A stretch of 64,000 bases of DNA from Rhodospirillales bacterium (GTDB lineage: Bacteria; Pseudomonadota; Alphaproteobacteria; Rhodospirillales; Defluviicoccaceae). A program made the position numbers and the translations under genes. Below are positions 27,293-35,736 of the stretch, piece by piece. Position 1 is the stretch's first letter. Every line of letters starts with the position of its first letter. The stretch covers positions 1 through 64,000 of the forward strand of contig JAEULG010000037.1 in the NCBI GenBank assembly GCA_016793875.1. The letters run 5' to 3'. Below the pieces are notes generated by a model that worked only from the letters and a program-made list of their open reading frames with translations, was not told where the DNA came from and did not search any database.

Positions 27293-29445
27293 GCGAGGAT
27301 TTTGTCGAAGCTACCGACGCGACGGAGCCTCCCTGCGACGATACCGCGCTGTCTCCGGCCGTCCTCGGGAGCCCCTCCCACGCCCAGGAGGATACATCTG
27401 CCCAGAAGCGGGCCTCTTCGATCGACAGTGCAGGCACCACAGCCGAAACTTCGTTGCCTTTTCAAGATGTTGACACTCCGGCCGATGCCGTGGGAGCCCC
27501 AACCGACCTGGAACGCCTTGTATCGGCAGCTATCGCCGATGCCGAGGAGATGCGCGATCCGCTCGAAGATTTGGTCAATCGCGTCGCAGAAGATCCGGGC
27601 GCGGCCTTCACGCCCGAGGTTCTGCAGGCGCTCGCCGAACTCAAAAAGCAAAATCGGGCTGCTTTCGAGACACTCCGGAGCAGGCTGAAGCAAGTCCGCT
27701 GTCGCGTCACGGCGCTGGACGAAGCAATTGCCGGTGAGAGCGGCGAAGCCGGCAGAAGAGAGCCGACCCAAGCTGACATCCTTGTTGAATTGGCGTCTGA
27801 CGCCGATCTATTCCACGCGCCCGACGGCACGGCTTTTGCCGATGTTGACATCAACGGCCACCGCGAGACCTGGCCGGTCCGCGCCAAGGGTTTCCGTCGC
27901 TGGCTGGCGCGCTGCTTTTTCGAGAAGATCCAGGGTGCGCCGAGTTCCGAGGCGCTGCAATCGGCGCTGAACGTGATCGAGGCGAAGGCGCATTTCGACT
28001 CGCCTGAACGCATCGTCCATGTCCGGGTGGGCGGGCTCGACGGGCGGCTTTATCTCGACCTCGGGGACGAGCCTTGGCGGGCGGTGGAGATCGACGCCAA
28101 CGGCTGGCGCGTAATCGACAACCCGCCGGTGCGCTTCCGCCGCGCTGCTGGAATGCTACCACTGCCGATACCAACATCGGGTGGTTCCATCGAGTCCCTG
28201 CGGTCCTTTCTCAATGTGCAGTCGGACGCAGACTTCGTGCTCGTGGTCGCCTGGACGCTGGCCGTACTGCGCAATCGCGGTCCCTACCCGGTGATTGTGT
28301 TGTCGGGCGAGCAGGGTTCGGCGAAGTCCACCTTTTCGGCCATCCTGCGCGCGCTGCTCGACCCGAACACCGCGCCCTTGCGGGCTTTGCCGCGCGAGGA
28401 CCACCACCTGTTCATCGCCGCCAGCAACGGCCATGTGCTCGCGTTCGACAATGTATCTGGCCTGCCGGCGTGGATTTCGGACACGCTGTGCCGGCTCGCC
28501 ACCGGCGGCGGCTTCGCCGTGCGCCAGCTCTACACCGACATGGACGAGGTGCTGTTCGACGCCGCCCGGCCGGTGATCCTCAACGGAATTGAGGACACCG
28601 TGACCCGGCCCGATCTGGCCGACCGCGCCGTGTTCCTGACGCTTGCGCCGATCCCCGAAGAACGCCGCCGCCTCGAAACTGAACTGTGGGCCGCCTTCGA
28701 GGTCGAGCGCCCACGCATCCTTGGCGTGCTGCTCGACGCCGTGGTGCAAGGTCTCAGGCGATTGCCCGAGACACGGCTTCCAAAGCTGCCGCGAATGGCC
28801 GACTTCGCGCTGTGGGCTGCCGCCTGCGAGACGGCCCTCTGGCCTGCCGGCACCTTCTGGTCGGCCTATTGCGATAACCGCGAAGAGGTCGTCGAAGGCG
28901 TGATCGATGCCGATCCGGTCGCAGCCGCCGTCCGGGCCATGATGGCTGAGCGGACGGAGTGGACGGGCACGGCTGCGGATCTTCTGGGCGCCCTTGGAAC
29001 AGTCGTGGGCGAGCGCATTGCCAAGTCGAAGAGCTGGCCGGATAGCCCTCGCGCGCTGTCGGGGCGGCTGCGCCGCGCCGCGACGTTCCTGCGCAAAGTC
29101 GGCATCGAGATCGAGTTCAGCAAGGAAGGGCGTGCGAGGACCCGCATCATCCGCATCGCCTCGTCACGATGCTCCGCGCCAGATAACGCCGGGGCTCGAC
29201 CGTCCATACCGTCCGCACCGTCCGCGTCCGCGCCAAGTCCAAATCCTGCCAGGTACTTAGAGGTGCAGCCTCTGCGGACGGTTGCCAACGATGCGGACGG
29301 TAGCAGCCAGCGCCGCGTTCCGATCGCCCGCGCCAACTCCTTGAAAACCAACGCCGCGGACGATGCAGACGGTGCGGACGCAGACTGCCCGCCGCGATCC
29401 ACGCCGGAAAAAGCAGGCACGACCGAATGGTGCGCCCGGCTATGA
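27289..29445 (+). CDS. Large P-loop ATPase, helicase-like, of the mobile element
   Basis: This 718-aa protein has an N-terminal low-complexity and acidic 60 residues and a helical region. A P-loop NTPase core follows with Walker A VLSGEQGSAKST (about residues 341-352), a Walker B-like stretch HVLAFDNVSG (about 381) and a sensor-like RPVILNGIEDTV. It is typically found after a Toprim primase in phages and integrative elements, so a replicative helicase or loader role is likely. It overlaps the neighbouring genes by 4 nt at each end. The last 90 residues are rich in Ala, Pro and Ser and probably disordered. Confidence 0.7.
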   Translation: MSEDFVEATDATEPPCDDTALSPAVLGSPSHAQEDTSAQKRASSIDSAGTTAETSLPFQDVDTPADAVGAPTDLERLVSAAIADAEEMRDPLEDLVNRVAEDPGAAFTPEVLQALAELKKQNRAAFETLRSRLKQVRCRVTALDEAIAGESGEAGRREPTQADILVELASDADLFHAPDGTAFADVDINGHRETWPVRAKGFRRWLARCFFEKIQGAPSSEALQSALNVIEAKAHFDSPERIVHVRVGGLDGRLYLDLGDEPWRAVEIDANGWRVIDNPPVRFRRAAGMLPLPIPTSGGSIESLRSFLNVQSDADFVLVVAWTLAVLRNRGPYPVIVLSGEQGSAKSTFSAILRALLDPNTAPLRALPREDHHLFIAASNGHVLAFDNVSGLPAWISDTLCRLATGGGFAVRQLYTDMDEVLFDAARPVILNGIEDTVTRPDLADRAVFLTLAPIPEERRRLETELWAAFEVERPRILGVLLDAVVQGLRRLPETRLPKLPRMADFALWAAACETALWPAGTFWSAYCDNREEVVEGVIDADPVAAAVRAMMAERTEWTGTAADLLGALGTVVGERIAKSKSWPDSPRALSGRLRRAATFLRKVGIEIEFSKEGRARTRIIRIASSRCSAPDNAGARPSIPSAPSASAPSPNPARYLEVQPLRTVANDADGSSQRRVPIARANSLKTNAADDADGADADCPPRSTPEKAGTTEWCARL

Positions 29446-29948
29446 GCGCCTCTCAAGCCCTCCATGCGGCTCGCGCCGCCGGTGTTGAACTGCATCTCGA
29501 CGGCGATGACTTGGTCCTGAAGGCTTCCGCACCGCCGCCGCCCGAAGTGCTTGATCTGCTATCGCGCCATAAGGCAGAGATCTTGCCGCTGCTGCGGCCT
29601 GGCGGTGGCGGATGGTCCAGCGACGACTGGCAGACCTTCTACGATGAGCGAGCGGGCATTGCCGAGTTCGACGGCGGGCTCACGCGCGCCGATGCCGAGG
29701 CCCGCGCCTTCGCCTGCTGCGTCGGCAAATGGCTGGACCGCAATCCCGCGACCTCGACGCAGCGGCGCTGCTTGGCGTGCGGCGGCGGCGATCACGCGCA
29801 CGATCCGTTGCTTCCCCATGGCACCGACGTGACCGGCCATGTCTGGCTGCATTCGGGCTGCTGGCCCGCCTGGTACGCCAGACGCAACGCCGAGGCGGTC
29901 GCCGCGCTAGCGGCGATAGGGATCGAGGAAAGGAAAATCCACCTATGA
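29442..29948 (+). CDS. Hypothetical protein with TubC-like N terminus
   Basis: This is 168 aa from ATG 29442, which overlaps the ATPase stop (ATGA). The N terminus (ALHAARAAGVELHLDGDDLV, then LLSRHKAEILPLL) resembles the small TubC docking-type fold seen in mobile-element proteins. The C terminus holds cysteines and histidines (CLACGGGDHAHDP, HSGCWPAW) that could bind zinc. The role is unknown. It is part of the replication operon. Confidence 0.55.
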   Translation: MSASQALHAARAAGVELHLDGDDLVLKASAPPPPEVLDLLSRHKAEILPLLRPGGGGWSSDDWQTFYDERAGIAEFDGGLTRADAEARAFACCVGKWLDRNPATSTQRRCLACGGGDHAHDPLLPHGTDVTGHVWLHSGCWPAWYARRNAEAVAALAAIGIEERKIHL

Positions 29949-30616
29949 GCTCTAAGCAGCCGGCCAAGGGCAACGAGCCGACAACCGTCGTTGCCGACGA
30001 CCCGGAGGACCGAAAAGGGGTGCTCAAGACCATCGGCGGCTCGCAGTCGGATCACTGGAACAACCTGCTCGCCAATCAGGCGGTACAGGCGCTCTGGATC
30101 AAGCATTCCGACGCCGAGAGCCGCGACAAGCAGCTGCGCGCTACTGTCGCCGCGCTGATCGGCATCGGACCAAAGGATGAGCTGGAAGGCATGGTCGCGG
30201 CGCAGCTGATCGCCGCTCACAACGCTGCGATGGAATGCCACCGCCGCGCCATGCTCGACGAGCAGACCTTCGAGGGGCGGCGCGAGAATCTGAGCCAGGC
30301 GAACAAGCTCTCCCGCACCTGGGCGACCCTGCTTGAGGCGCTCAACCGACATCGCGGCAAGGGCCAGCAGAAGATGACGGTCGAGCACGTCCACGTCCAC
30401 GCGGGCGGTCAGGCGGTGGTCGGAATGGTGGCGACGCCGGGGGGCGGGGACCGCACGAAGTCGGAGGAACAACCCCGTGCAAAGCAGATTGCCCATGCAC
30501 CTCAGCCAGAGATGTGGAGCGCGGACACGGAGCGGCACGCCGTGCCGGTCGCCCGCGATGGCGAATGGCCGTTGCCGGATGCACGGGGGAACATCCCCCG
30601 GCGCGCCGATCGGTAA
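29945..30616 (+). CDS. Hypothetical protein, mobile-element associated
   Basis: This is 223 aa from ATG 29945, overlapping the previous stop (ATGA). The region SRDKQLRATVAALIGIGPKD to LNRHRGKGQQKMTVEHVHVH is helical and then basic, and resembles small phage-type proteins near replication or packaging genes. Its last 140 nt overlap the next gene in another frame. The terminal about 45 residues look less protein-like, so a late frameshift or a genuine gene overlap is possible. Confidence 0.5.
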   Translation: MSSKQPAKGNEPTTVVADDPEDRKGVLKTIGGSQSDHWNNLLANQAVQALWIKHSDAESRDKQLRATVAALIGIGPKDELEGMVAAQLIAAHNAAMECHRRAMLDEQTFEGRRENLSQANKLSRTWATLLEALNRHRGKGQQKMTVEHVHVHAGGQAVVGMVATPGGGDRTKSEEQPRAKQIAHAPQPEMWSADTERHAVPVARDGEWPLPDARGNIPRRADR

Positions 30617-30734
30617 CACCAACGCGCGCAAGCACGGCCGTTACGCCGCCGAGGCTATCGCCGAACGACGGGAACTGGCGGCGCTTCTGCGTTCGATGCG
30701 CGCGCTCGTGGAGGAGGTGGACGGGCAGGACTGA
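30477..30734 (+). CDS. Small HGG/GNxNAxKHG-motif protein
   Basis: This 85-aa protein matches a widespread small family of phages and integrative elements, with CGARTRSGTPCRSPAMANGR, then CRMHGG, then GAPIGNTNARKHGRY. The paired cysteines and HGG suggest a metal-binding or DNA-binding role, but the function is not known. GTG 30477 has GGAGG about 8 nt upstream. ATG 30495 is an alternative. It overlaps the preceding gene by 140 nt. Confidence 0.65.
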   Translation: MQSRLPMHLSQRCGARTRSGTPCRSPAMANGRCRMHGGTSPGAPIGNTNARKHGRYAAEAIAERRELAALLRSMRALVEEVDGQD

Positions 30735-30903
30735 AGACCGAGCAGACTCTGATCGGTTCCTTTCTTGCGATTTCCGTATGCTGGCGAGCGAAGCACGGCT
30801 CATCGCCAGCGGTGGGTCTCCCAAAATAGAGTCCAGTCGCCGGAATCCATTGCGCGTTGGGCCGAATGGGTCAAAAGTACTCGCATCACGCGCGGGGGGT
30901 CGC

Positions 30904-31088
30904 ATGCAGATCCTGAACGCGAAAGACTCGAAGTACTGCTCCCCCGGGACGGCTGACCAACCTCGCACGCGCCGAGCCGGTGGCGGTGGTCAAGCATGCC
31001 TGTCGTCGTGCCCGAGATGGAGGAATACGAGCAGTTGAAGGCGCCGGACGCGCCCGGAAAAGCGCCCGCGAAGGCGACGAGGGAATGA
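30904..31088 (+). pseudogene. Degraded Phd/YefM-type antitoxin gene
   Basis: Three frame segments recall a small Phd-type antitoxin: MQILNAKDSKY at 30904, LTNLARAEPVAVVKH at about 30951-30995, then PVVVPEMEEYEQLKAPDAPG with a lysine-rich tail to TGA 31088. At least two phase changes break it and no toxin frame follows. It fills most of the 385-bp gap before hsdR. Confidence 0.55.
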
Positions 31089-31119
31089 ACAGGAACGGAA
31101 CGGCAGGCAGCTGACCGGC

Positions 31120-33681
31120 ATGGACAAGCGAAACCTCACCGAACGCGACATCTGCACGAAATTTATCACGCCCGCCCTGCGCAACGCCGGGTGGGACGAG
31201 ATGCTGCAAATCCGCGAGGAGGTGAGCTTCACCAAGGGCCGCATCATCGTGCGCGGCAAACTGGTCACGCGCGGACAGGCCAAGCGCGCCGATTACATCC
31301 TTTATTACAGGCCGAACATCCCGATCGCGCTGATCGAGGCCAAGGACTATTCCCACAGCGTCGGCGACGGCATGCAGCAGGCGCTCGACTATGCCGCGAC
31401 GCTGAACATCCCCTTCGTGTTCTCCTCCAATGGCGACGGCTTCGTGTTCCACGATCGCACCAGCGGCAGCACGCCACGCGAGGCGAACATCGTCCTCGAT
31501 GCCTTCCCGGCGCCCGGCGACCTGTGGGCGCGCTATCGGGTCTGGAAGGGGCTGACGCCGGAAGCCGAGAAGATCGTCCTCCAGGACTACTACGACGATG
31601 GCAGCGGCAAGGCCCCGCGCTACTATCAGGTCAACGCCATCAACGCCGCGATCGAGGCAATCGCCAGGGGGCAGGACCGCATCCTGCTCGTCATGGCCAC
31701 GGGCACCGGAAAGACCTACACGGCTTTCAAAATCATATGGCGTCTATGGAAGGCTGGACGCAAGAAGCGTATCCTGTTCCTCGCTGACCGCAACGTGCTG
31801 ATCGACCAGACGATGGTCAACGACTTCCGCCCCTTCGGCGGGACGATGGCCAAACTCTCCACCAACGCCAAGACCATCGAGCGCGAGGACGGCAGTCGGA
31901 TCGACCTAACGCTGGCGCTCGACCGGAAGCGCCGCATCGACACCGCGTATGAGGTCTATCTTGGCCTCTATCAGGCGATCACCGGGCCGGAAGAGCGCCA
32001 AAAGCTGTTCCGCGAGTTCTCGCCCAACTTCTTCGATCTGATCGTTATTGACGAGTGCCACAGGGGCAGCGCCGCCGAAGATTCGGCTTGGCGCGAGATC
32101 CTCGAATATTTCTCCTCGGCCACCCAGATTGGCCTCACTGCCACGCCGAAGGAGACGAAATACGTCTCCAACATCGCCTACTTCGGCGATCCGGTATTCT
32201 CCTATTCGCTGAAGCAGGGCATTCGGGATGGGTTCCTGGCGCCCTACAAGGTCGTGAAAGTCCACATCGACCGCGACGTGGAGGGCTACCGCCCGGAGAA
32301 GGGCCAGCTCGACCGCGACGGCGAGGAAGTCGAGGACCGCATCTACAATGTCAAGGACTTCGACCGCAACTTGGTCATCGACGATCGCACGAGACTGGTG
32401 GCACAGAAGGTCACAGCGTTCCTGAAGGAGAGCGGCGACCGCTTTCAAAAGACCATCATCTTTTGTGTCGATCAGGAACACGCTGCCCGCATGCGCCAAG
32501 CGCTTATCAACGAGAACGCCGACCTCGTCGCGGAGAACCAGCGCTACGTCATGCGCATCACCGGCAGTGACACCGAGGGACAGGCGCAGCTCGGCAACTT
32601 CATCGACCCGGAATCGAAATATCCCGTCCTCGTGACCACCTCGCGCCTGCTCTCTACCGGCGTTGATGCGCAGGCCTGCCGGCTGATCGTGCTCGACCGT
32701 GAAGTTGGCTCGATGACGGAGTTCAAGCAGATCGTCGGACGTGGCACCCGCGTGCATGAAGATACGGCGAAGTTCTATTTCACCCTGATCGACTTTAGGG
32801 GCGCCACCAACCACTTCGCCGACCCCGAATTCGATGGCGAGCCGGTGCAGATCTACGAGCCTGGCGAGGGCGACCCCGTCGCACCACCCGAGAACGTGCC
32901 GCCCACAGACGAAGACGGCGCGCCGCTGCCCGAGACGCCGGGCGGGGACGAAACCGTCGTCGCAGGCCAGTCCAGCCCCTTCCCGCCGCCCGCCAGCGGC
33001 AAGGTGAAAAAGGTCTATGTCGATGGCGTCGGCGTCACCATCATTGCCGAGCGAGTCGAATATCTCGACGAGAATGGCAAGCTCGTCACCGAATCCTTGC
33101 GCGATTTCACCAAGAAGGCGCTACGCAAGCGCTTCGCCAGCCTCGACGATTTCCTCAAGCGCTGGAACGCCGCCGCGCGCAAGCAGGCCATCATTGAGGA
33201 ACTGGCAGCCGAGGGTCTGCCGCTCGACCCGATCGTCGAGGAATTGGGTCGCGACCTCGATCCCTTCGACGTCATCTGCCACGTCGCCTTTGATGCCAAG
33301 CCGCTGACCCGGCGCGAGCGGGCCGAAAACGTAACCAAGCGCAATATATTCACCACATACGGCAATAAGGCCCGCGCCGTAATCGATGCACTGCTCGCCA
33401 AATACGCCGACGAGGGCGTTCTCAACCTCGACGACACAACGTGCTGCGAATCCCGCCGCTCAACACCCTTGGCACGCCCCTCGAACTCGTCCGCGCCTTT
33501 GGCGGCAAGCCCGGCTTTGAGCAGGCCGTCCACGATCTTCAATGCGAACTCTACAAGGAAACCGCCTGAGCCATGTCCGTCCGCACTCTCGTCAAATCCA
33601 TTCAGGACATCATGCGCCAGGACGTGGGCGTCGATGGCGACGCTCAGCGTATCAGTCAGTTGTGCTGGATGTTCTTCCTGA
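31120..33681 (+). CDS. hsdR: Type I restriction enzyme R subunit (3'-frameshifted)
   Basis: This is the motor/nuclease subunit of the type I system. The N-terminal endonuclease core reads RADYILYYRPNIPIALIEAK (about residues 56-75). The helicase motifs are ATGTGKT (193), DECH (311), a TATPKE motif, and VGRGTRVHEDT. The EcoEI-type C-terminal region follows. Near 33437 the frame slips: after VLNLDD the annotated frame reads TTCCESRRS..., while the +1-shifted frame gives NVLRIPPLNTLGTPLELVRA and ends at TGA 33567-33569, 3 nt before hsdM. One missing base therefore replaces the normal last 44 residues and makes the frame overrun hsdM by 109 nt. Activity may be impaired. Confidence 0.85.
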   Translation: MDKRNLTERDICTKFITPALRNAGWDEMLQIREEVSFTKGRIIVRGKLVTRGQAKRADYILYYRPNIPIALIEAKDYSHSVGDGMQQALDYAATLNIPFVFSSNGDGFVFHDRTSGSTPREANIVLDAFPAPGDLWARYRVWKGLTPEAEKIVLQDYYDDGSGKAPRYYQVNAINAAIEAIARGQDRILLVMATGTGKTYTAFKIIWRLWKAGRKKRILFLADRNVLIDQTMVNDFRPFGGTMAKLSTNAKTIEREDGSRIDLTLALDRKRRIDTAYEVYLGLYQAITGPEERQKLFREFSPNFFDLIVIDECHRGSAAEDSAWREILEYFSSATQIGLTATPKETKYVSNIAYFGDPVFSYSLKQGIRDGFLAPYKVVKVHIDRDVEGYRPEKGQLDRDGEEVEDRIYNVKDFDRNLVIDDRTRLVAQKVTAFLKESGDRFQKTIIFCVDQEHAARMRQALINENADLVAENQRYVMRITGSDTEGQAQLGNFIDPESKYPVLVTTSRLLSTGVDAQACRLIVLDREVGSMTEFKQIVGRGTRVHEDTAKFYFTLIDFRGATNHFADPEFDGEPVQIYEPGEGDPVAPPENVPPTDEDGAPLPETPGGDETVVAGQSSPFPPPASGKVKKVYVDGVGVTIIAERVEYLDENGKLVTESLRDFTKKALRKRFASLDDFLKRWNAAARKQAIIEELAAEGLPLDPIVEELGRDLDPFDVICHVAFDAKPLTRRERAENVTKRNIFTTYGNKARAVIDALLAKYADEGVLNLDDTTCCESRRSTPLARPSNSSAPLAASPALSRPSTIFNANSTRKPPEPCPSALSSNPFRTSCARTWASMATLSVSVSCAGCSS

Positions 33682-35021
33682 AGATCATCGACGATCAGGA
33701 TCAGGAACTCGAACTGCTGAGCGACGGTTACCGCTCGCCCCTCCCGACGCGCTTGCAATGGCGCACCTGGGCGGCCGACCCCGAGGGCATCACCGGCGAG
33801 GAGCTGCTGACCTTCATCAACGCTCAGCTGTTCCCGGCACTCAAGGAACTCCCCGTCTCCAACAAGCCCGGAGATCGCCGCCGAGTCGTGCACGACGTAT
33901 TCGAGGACGCCTACAATTATATGAAATCTGGCCAGCTGATACGCCAAGTGGTCAACAAGATCAACGGCATCGACTTCAACAACCTGACGGAGCGCCAGCA
34001 CTTCGGGGAGATTTACGAGCAGATTCTGAACGACCTGCAATCGGCCGGCAACGCGGGTGAATACTACACGCCCCGCGCCGTCACCGCGTTCATGGCCCAG
34101 CAGGTCGACCCCAGGCCCGGCGAAACCCTCCTCGATCCCGCGTGCGGCACCGGCGGCTTTCTCTCCTGCGCGATCAGGCACATGCGCGAGCGCTACGTGA
34201 AGAAGACCACCGACGAATGGCAGCTCCAGAACGGCTTGCGCGCTGTCGAGAAGAAGCAGCTCCCCCACATGCTCTGCGTGACCCACATGCTGCTCCACGG
34301 CATCGAGGACCCGAGCTTCGTGCGCCACGACAACACGCTGGCGCGGCCCTACATCTCCTGGGAAAAGTCGGATCGGGTGGACATCGTCCTCACCAATCCA
34401 CCGTTCGGCGGCCGAGAGGAGGACGGAATCGAGAGCAACTTCCCCCAGCACTTCCGCACCCGGGAGACCGCCGATCTCTTCCTCGCCCTGATCATCCGCC
34501 TGCTGAAACCGGGCGGGCGCGCCGGCGTGGTGCTGCCGGACGGCACGCTGTTCGGTGAAGGCGTCAAGACCCGGCTGAAAGAGCACCTGATGGAGGAATG
34601 CAACCTCCACACCATCGTGCGGCTGCCGAACTCGGTCTTCCGCCCCTACGCCTCGATCGGCACCAACCTCTTATTCTTCGAAAAGGGCGAGCCCACGAAG
34701 GAAACCTGGTACTGGGAGCACCGGGTGCCCGAGGGCCAGAAGGCCTATTCCATGACCCGGCCGATCCGCCTGGAGCACCTGGCCGACTGGTGGGGTGGAC
34801 CTGCGCGCAAAGGACGCGAGGAAAGCCCGCGCGCGTGGAAGGTGAGCGCCGAGGCGGTAAAGGCGCGCGGCTACAACCTCGACATCAAGAATCCGCACGC
34901 CGAAGCGGCAGACCACGGCGATCCCGAGACGCTGCTGGCCGGACTGGGCCGGGCCGAGACCGAGATGGCGGCCATTCGTGACCAGCTGAAGGCGATCCTG
35001 ACCGAGGCACTTGCCCGATGA
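33573..35021 (+). CDS. hsdM: Type I restriction-modification methyltransferase M subunit
   Basis: This 482-aa N6-adenine methyltransferase has an N-terminal HsdM helical domain. SAM-binding motif I is DPACGTGGFL (about residue 189) and catalytic motif IV is NPPF (275). The segment GNAGEYYTPRAVTAFM just before motif I is characteristic. With HsdS it methylates the recognition site and with HsdR it forms the restriction complex. It begins 3 nt after the ancestral hsdR stop. It is separated from hsdS by the MntA/HepT pair. Confidence 0.95.
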   Translation: MSVRTLVKSIQDIMRQDVGVDGDAQRISQLCWMFFLKIIDDQDQELELLSDGYRSPLPTRLQWRTWAADPEGITGEELLTFINAQLFPALKELPVSNKPGDRRRVVHDVFEDAYNYMKSGQLIRQVVNKINGIDFNNLTERQHFGEIYEQILNDLQSAGNAGEYYTPRAVTAFMAQQVDPRPGETLLDPACGTGGFLSCAIRHMRERYVKKTTDEWQLQNGLRAVEKKQLPHMLCVTHMLLHGIEDPSFVRHDNTLARPYISWEKSDRVDIVLTNPPFGGREEDGIESNFPQHFRTRETADLFLALIIRLLKPGGRAGVVLPDGTLFGEGVKTRLKEHLMEECNLHTIVRLPNSVFRPYASIGTNLLFFEKGEPTKETWYWEHRVPEGQKAYSMTRPIRLEHLADWWGGPARKGREESPRAWKVSAEAVKARGYNLDIKNPHAEAADHGDPETLLAGLGRAETEMAAIRDQLKAILTEALAR

Positions 35022-35066
35022 GCCGTGATAGGATTGTGGCGCCGCCGACGATGACGGGAGGCCGAA

Positions 35067-35381
35067 ATGCACGCTGACATTGCCGGTAAGCGCGCCGACA
35101 TCGCGGCACTGTGCCGACGCTACGGTGTTCGGCGGCTCGATGTCTTCGGCTCGGCGGCGCGCGGTGGTGATTTCGATCCCGCAAACAGCGATGCCGATTT
35201 CCTGGTCACGTTCGCTGAACGGTCCCCCACTGGCTTCGCCGCCTTTCTCGACTTCAAGGAGGCGCTCGAAGCGCTGCTCGGCCGCCCCGTCGATCTGGTG
35301 GAGCGCGAAGCCGTCGAGGCGAGCCGCAACTACATTCGCCGTCGCCGCATTCTCGCCGAGGCGCAGCCGGTTCATGGATGA
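35067..35381 (+). CDS. mntA: MntA-type minimal nucleotidyltransferase antitoxin
   Basis: This 104-aa protein is a minimal nucleotidyltransferase with the DNA-polymerase-beta-like signature GSAARGGDFDPANSDADFLV (about residues 28-47), i.e. GSxxRG and the SDxD metal ligands. The third acid lies in GRPVDLVE. In characterised HEPN/MNT pairs this protein AMPylates the partner toxin and neutralises it. It overlaps the HepT gene by 8 nt. Confidence 0.88.
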   Translation: MHADIAGKRADIAALCRRYGVRRLDVFGSAARGGDFDPANSDADFLVTFAERSPTGFAAFLDFKEALEALLGRPVDLVEREAVEASRNYIRRRRILAEAQPVHG

Positions 35382-35736
35382 AATTTCGGAGCGCGACGCG
35401 GCCCTGCTACTCGACATGATGCTCGCCGCGCGCGACGCCCGCGCCTTTGTGGCTGACCTGGACGAGGCCGAATTCTGCGCCAGCCGCCTGCACCAGAACG
35501 CCGTCATCCGCTCGCTGGAGGTGATCGGCGAGGCGGCGGGCAAGGTCGTGCCCGATGTCCGAGCCGTCCTGCCGATGGTTCCCTGGCGCGAGATCATCGG
35601 GCTGCGCAACCGGCTCATCCACGGCTATGCCGAGGTCCGGCTCGATCGCATCTGGGCCATCGTGCGCGACGACCTCGCACCGTTGATCGCAGCGCTTGAG
35701 CCGCTCATCCCGCCGGACGATCCCCGGCCGTCATGA
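35374..35736 (+). CDS. hepT: HepT-type HEPN toxin
   Basis: This 120-aa all-helical HEPN (DUF86) protein has the RNase motif RNRLIHGY (R78...H83, the RX4HXY form). An intact motif predicts an active ribonuclease unless AMPylated by MntA. The start overlaps mntA by 8 nt and the end overlaps hsdS by 4 nt, so the toxin-antitoxin pair is translationally linked to the specificity subunit. Confidence 0.88.
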   Translation: MDEISERDAALLLDMMLAARDARAFVADLDEAEFCASRLHQNAVIRSLEVIGEAAGKVVPDVRAVLPMVPWREIIGLRNRLIHGYAEVRLDRIWAIVRDDLAPLIAALEPLIPPDDPRPS

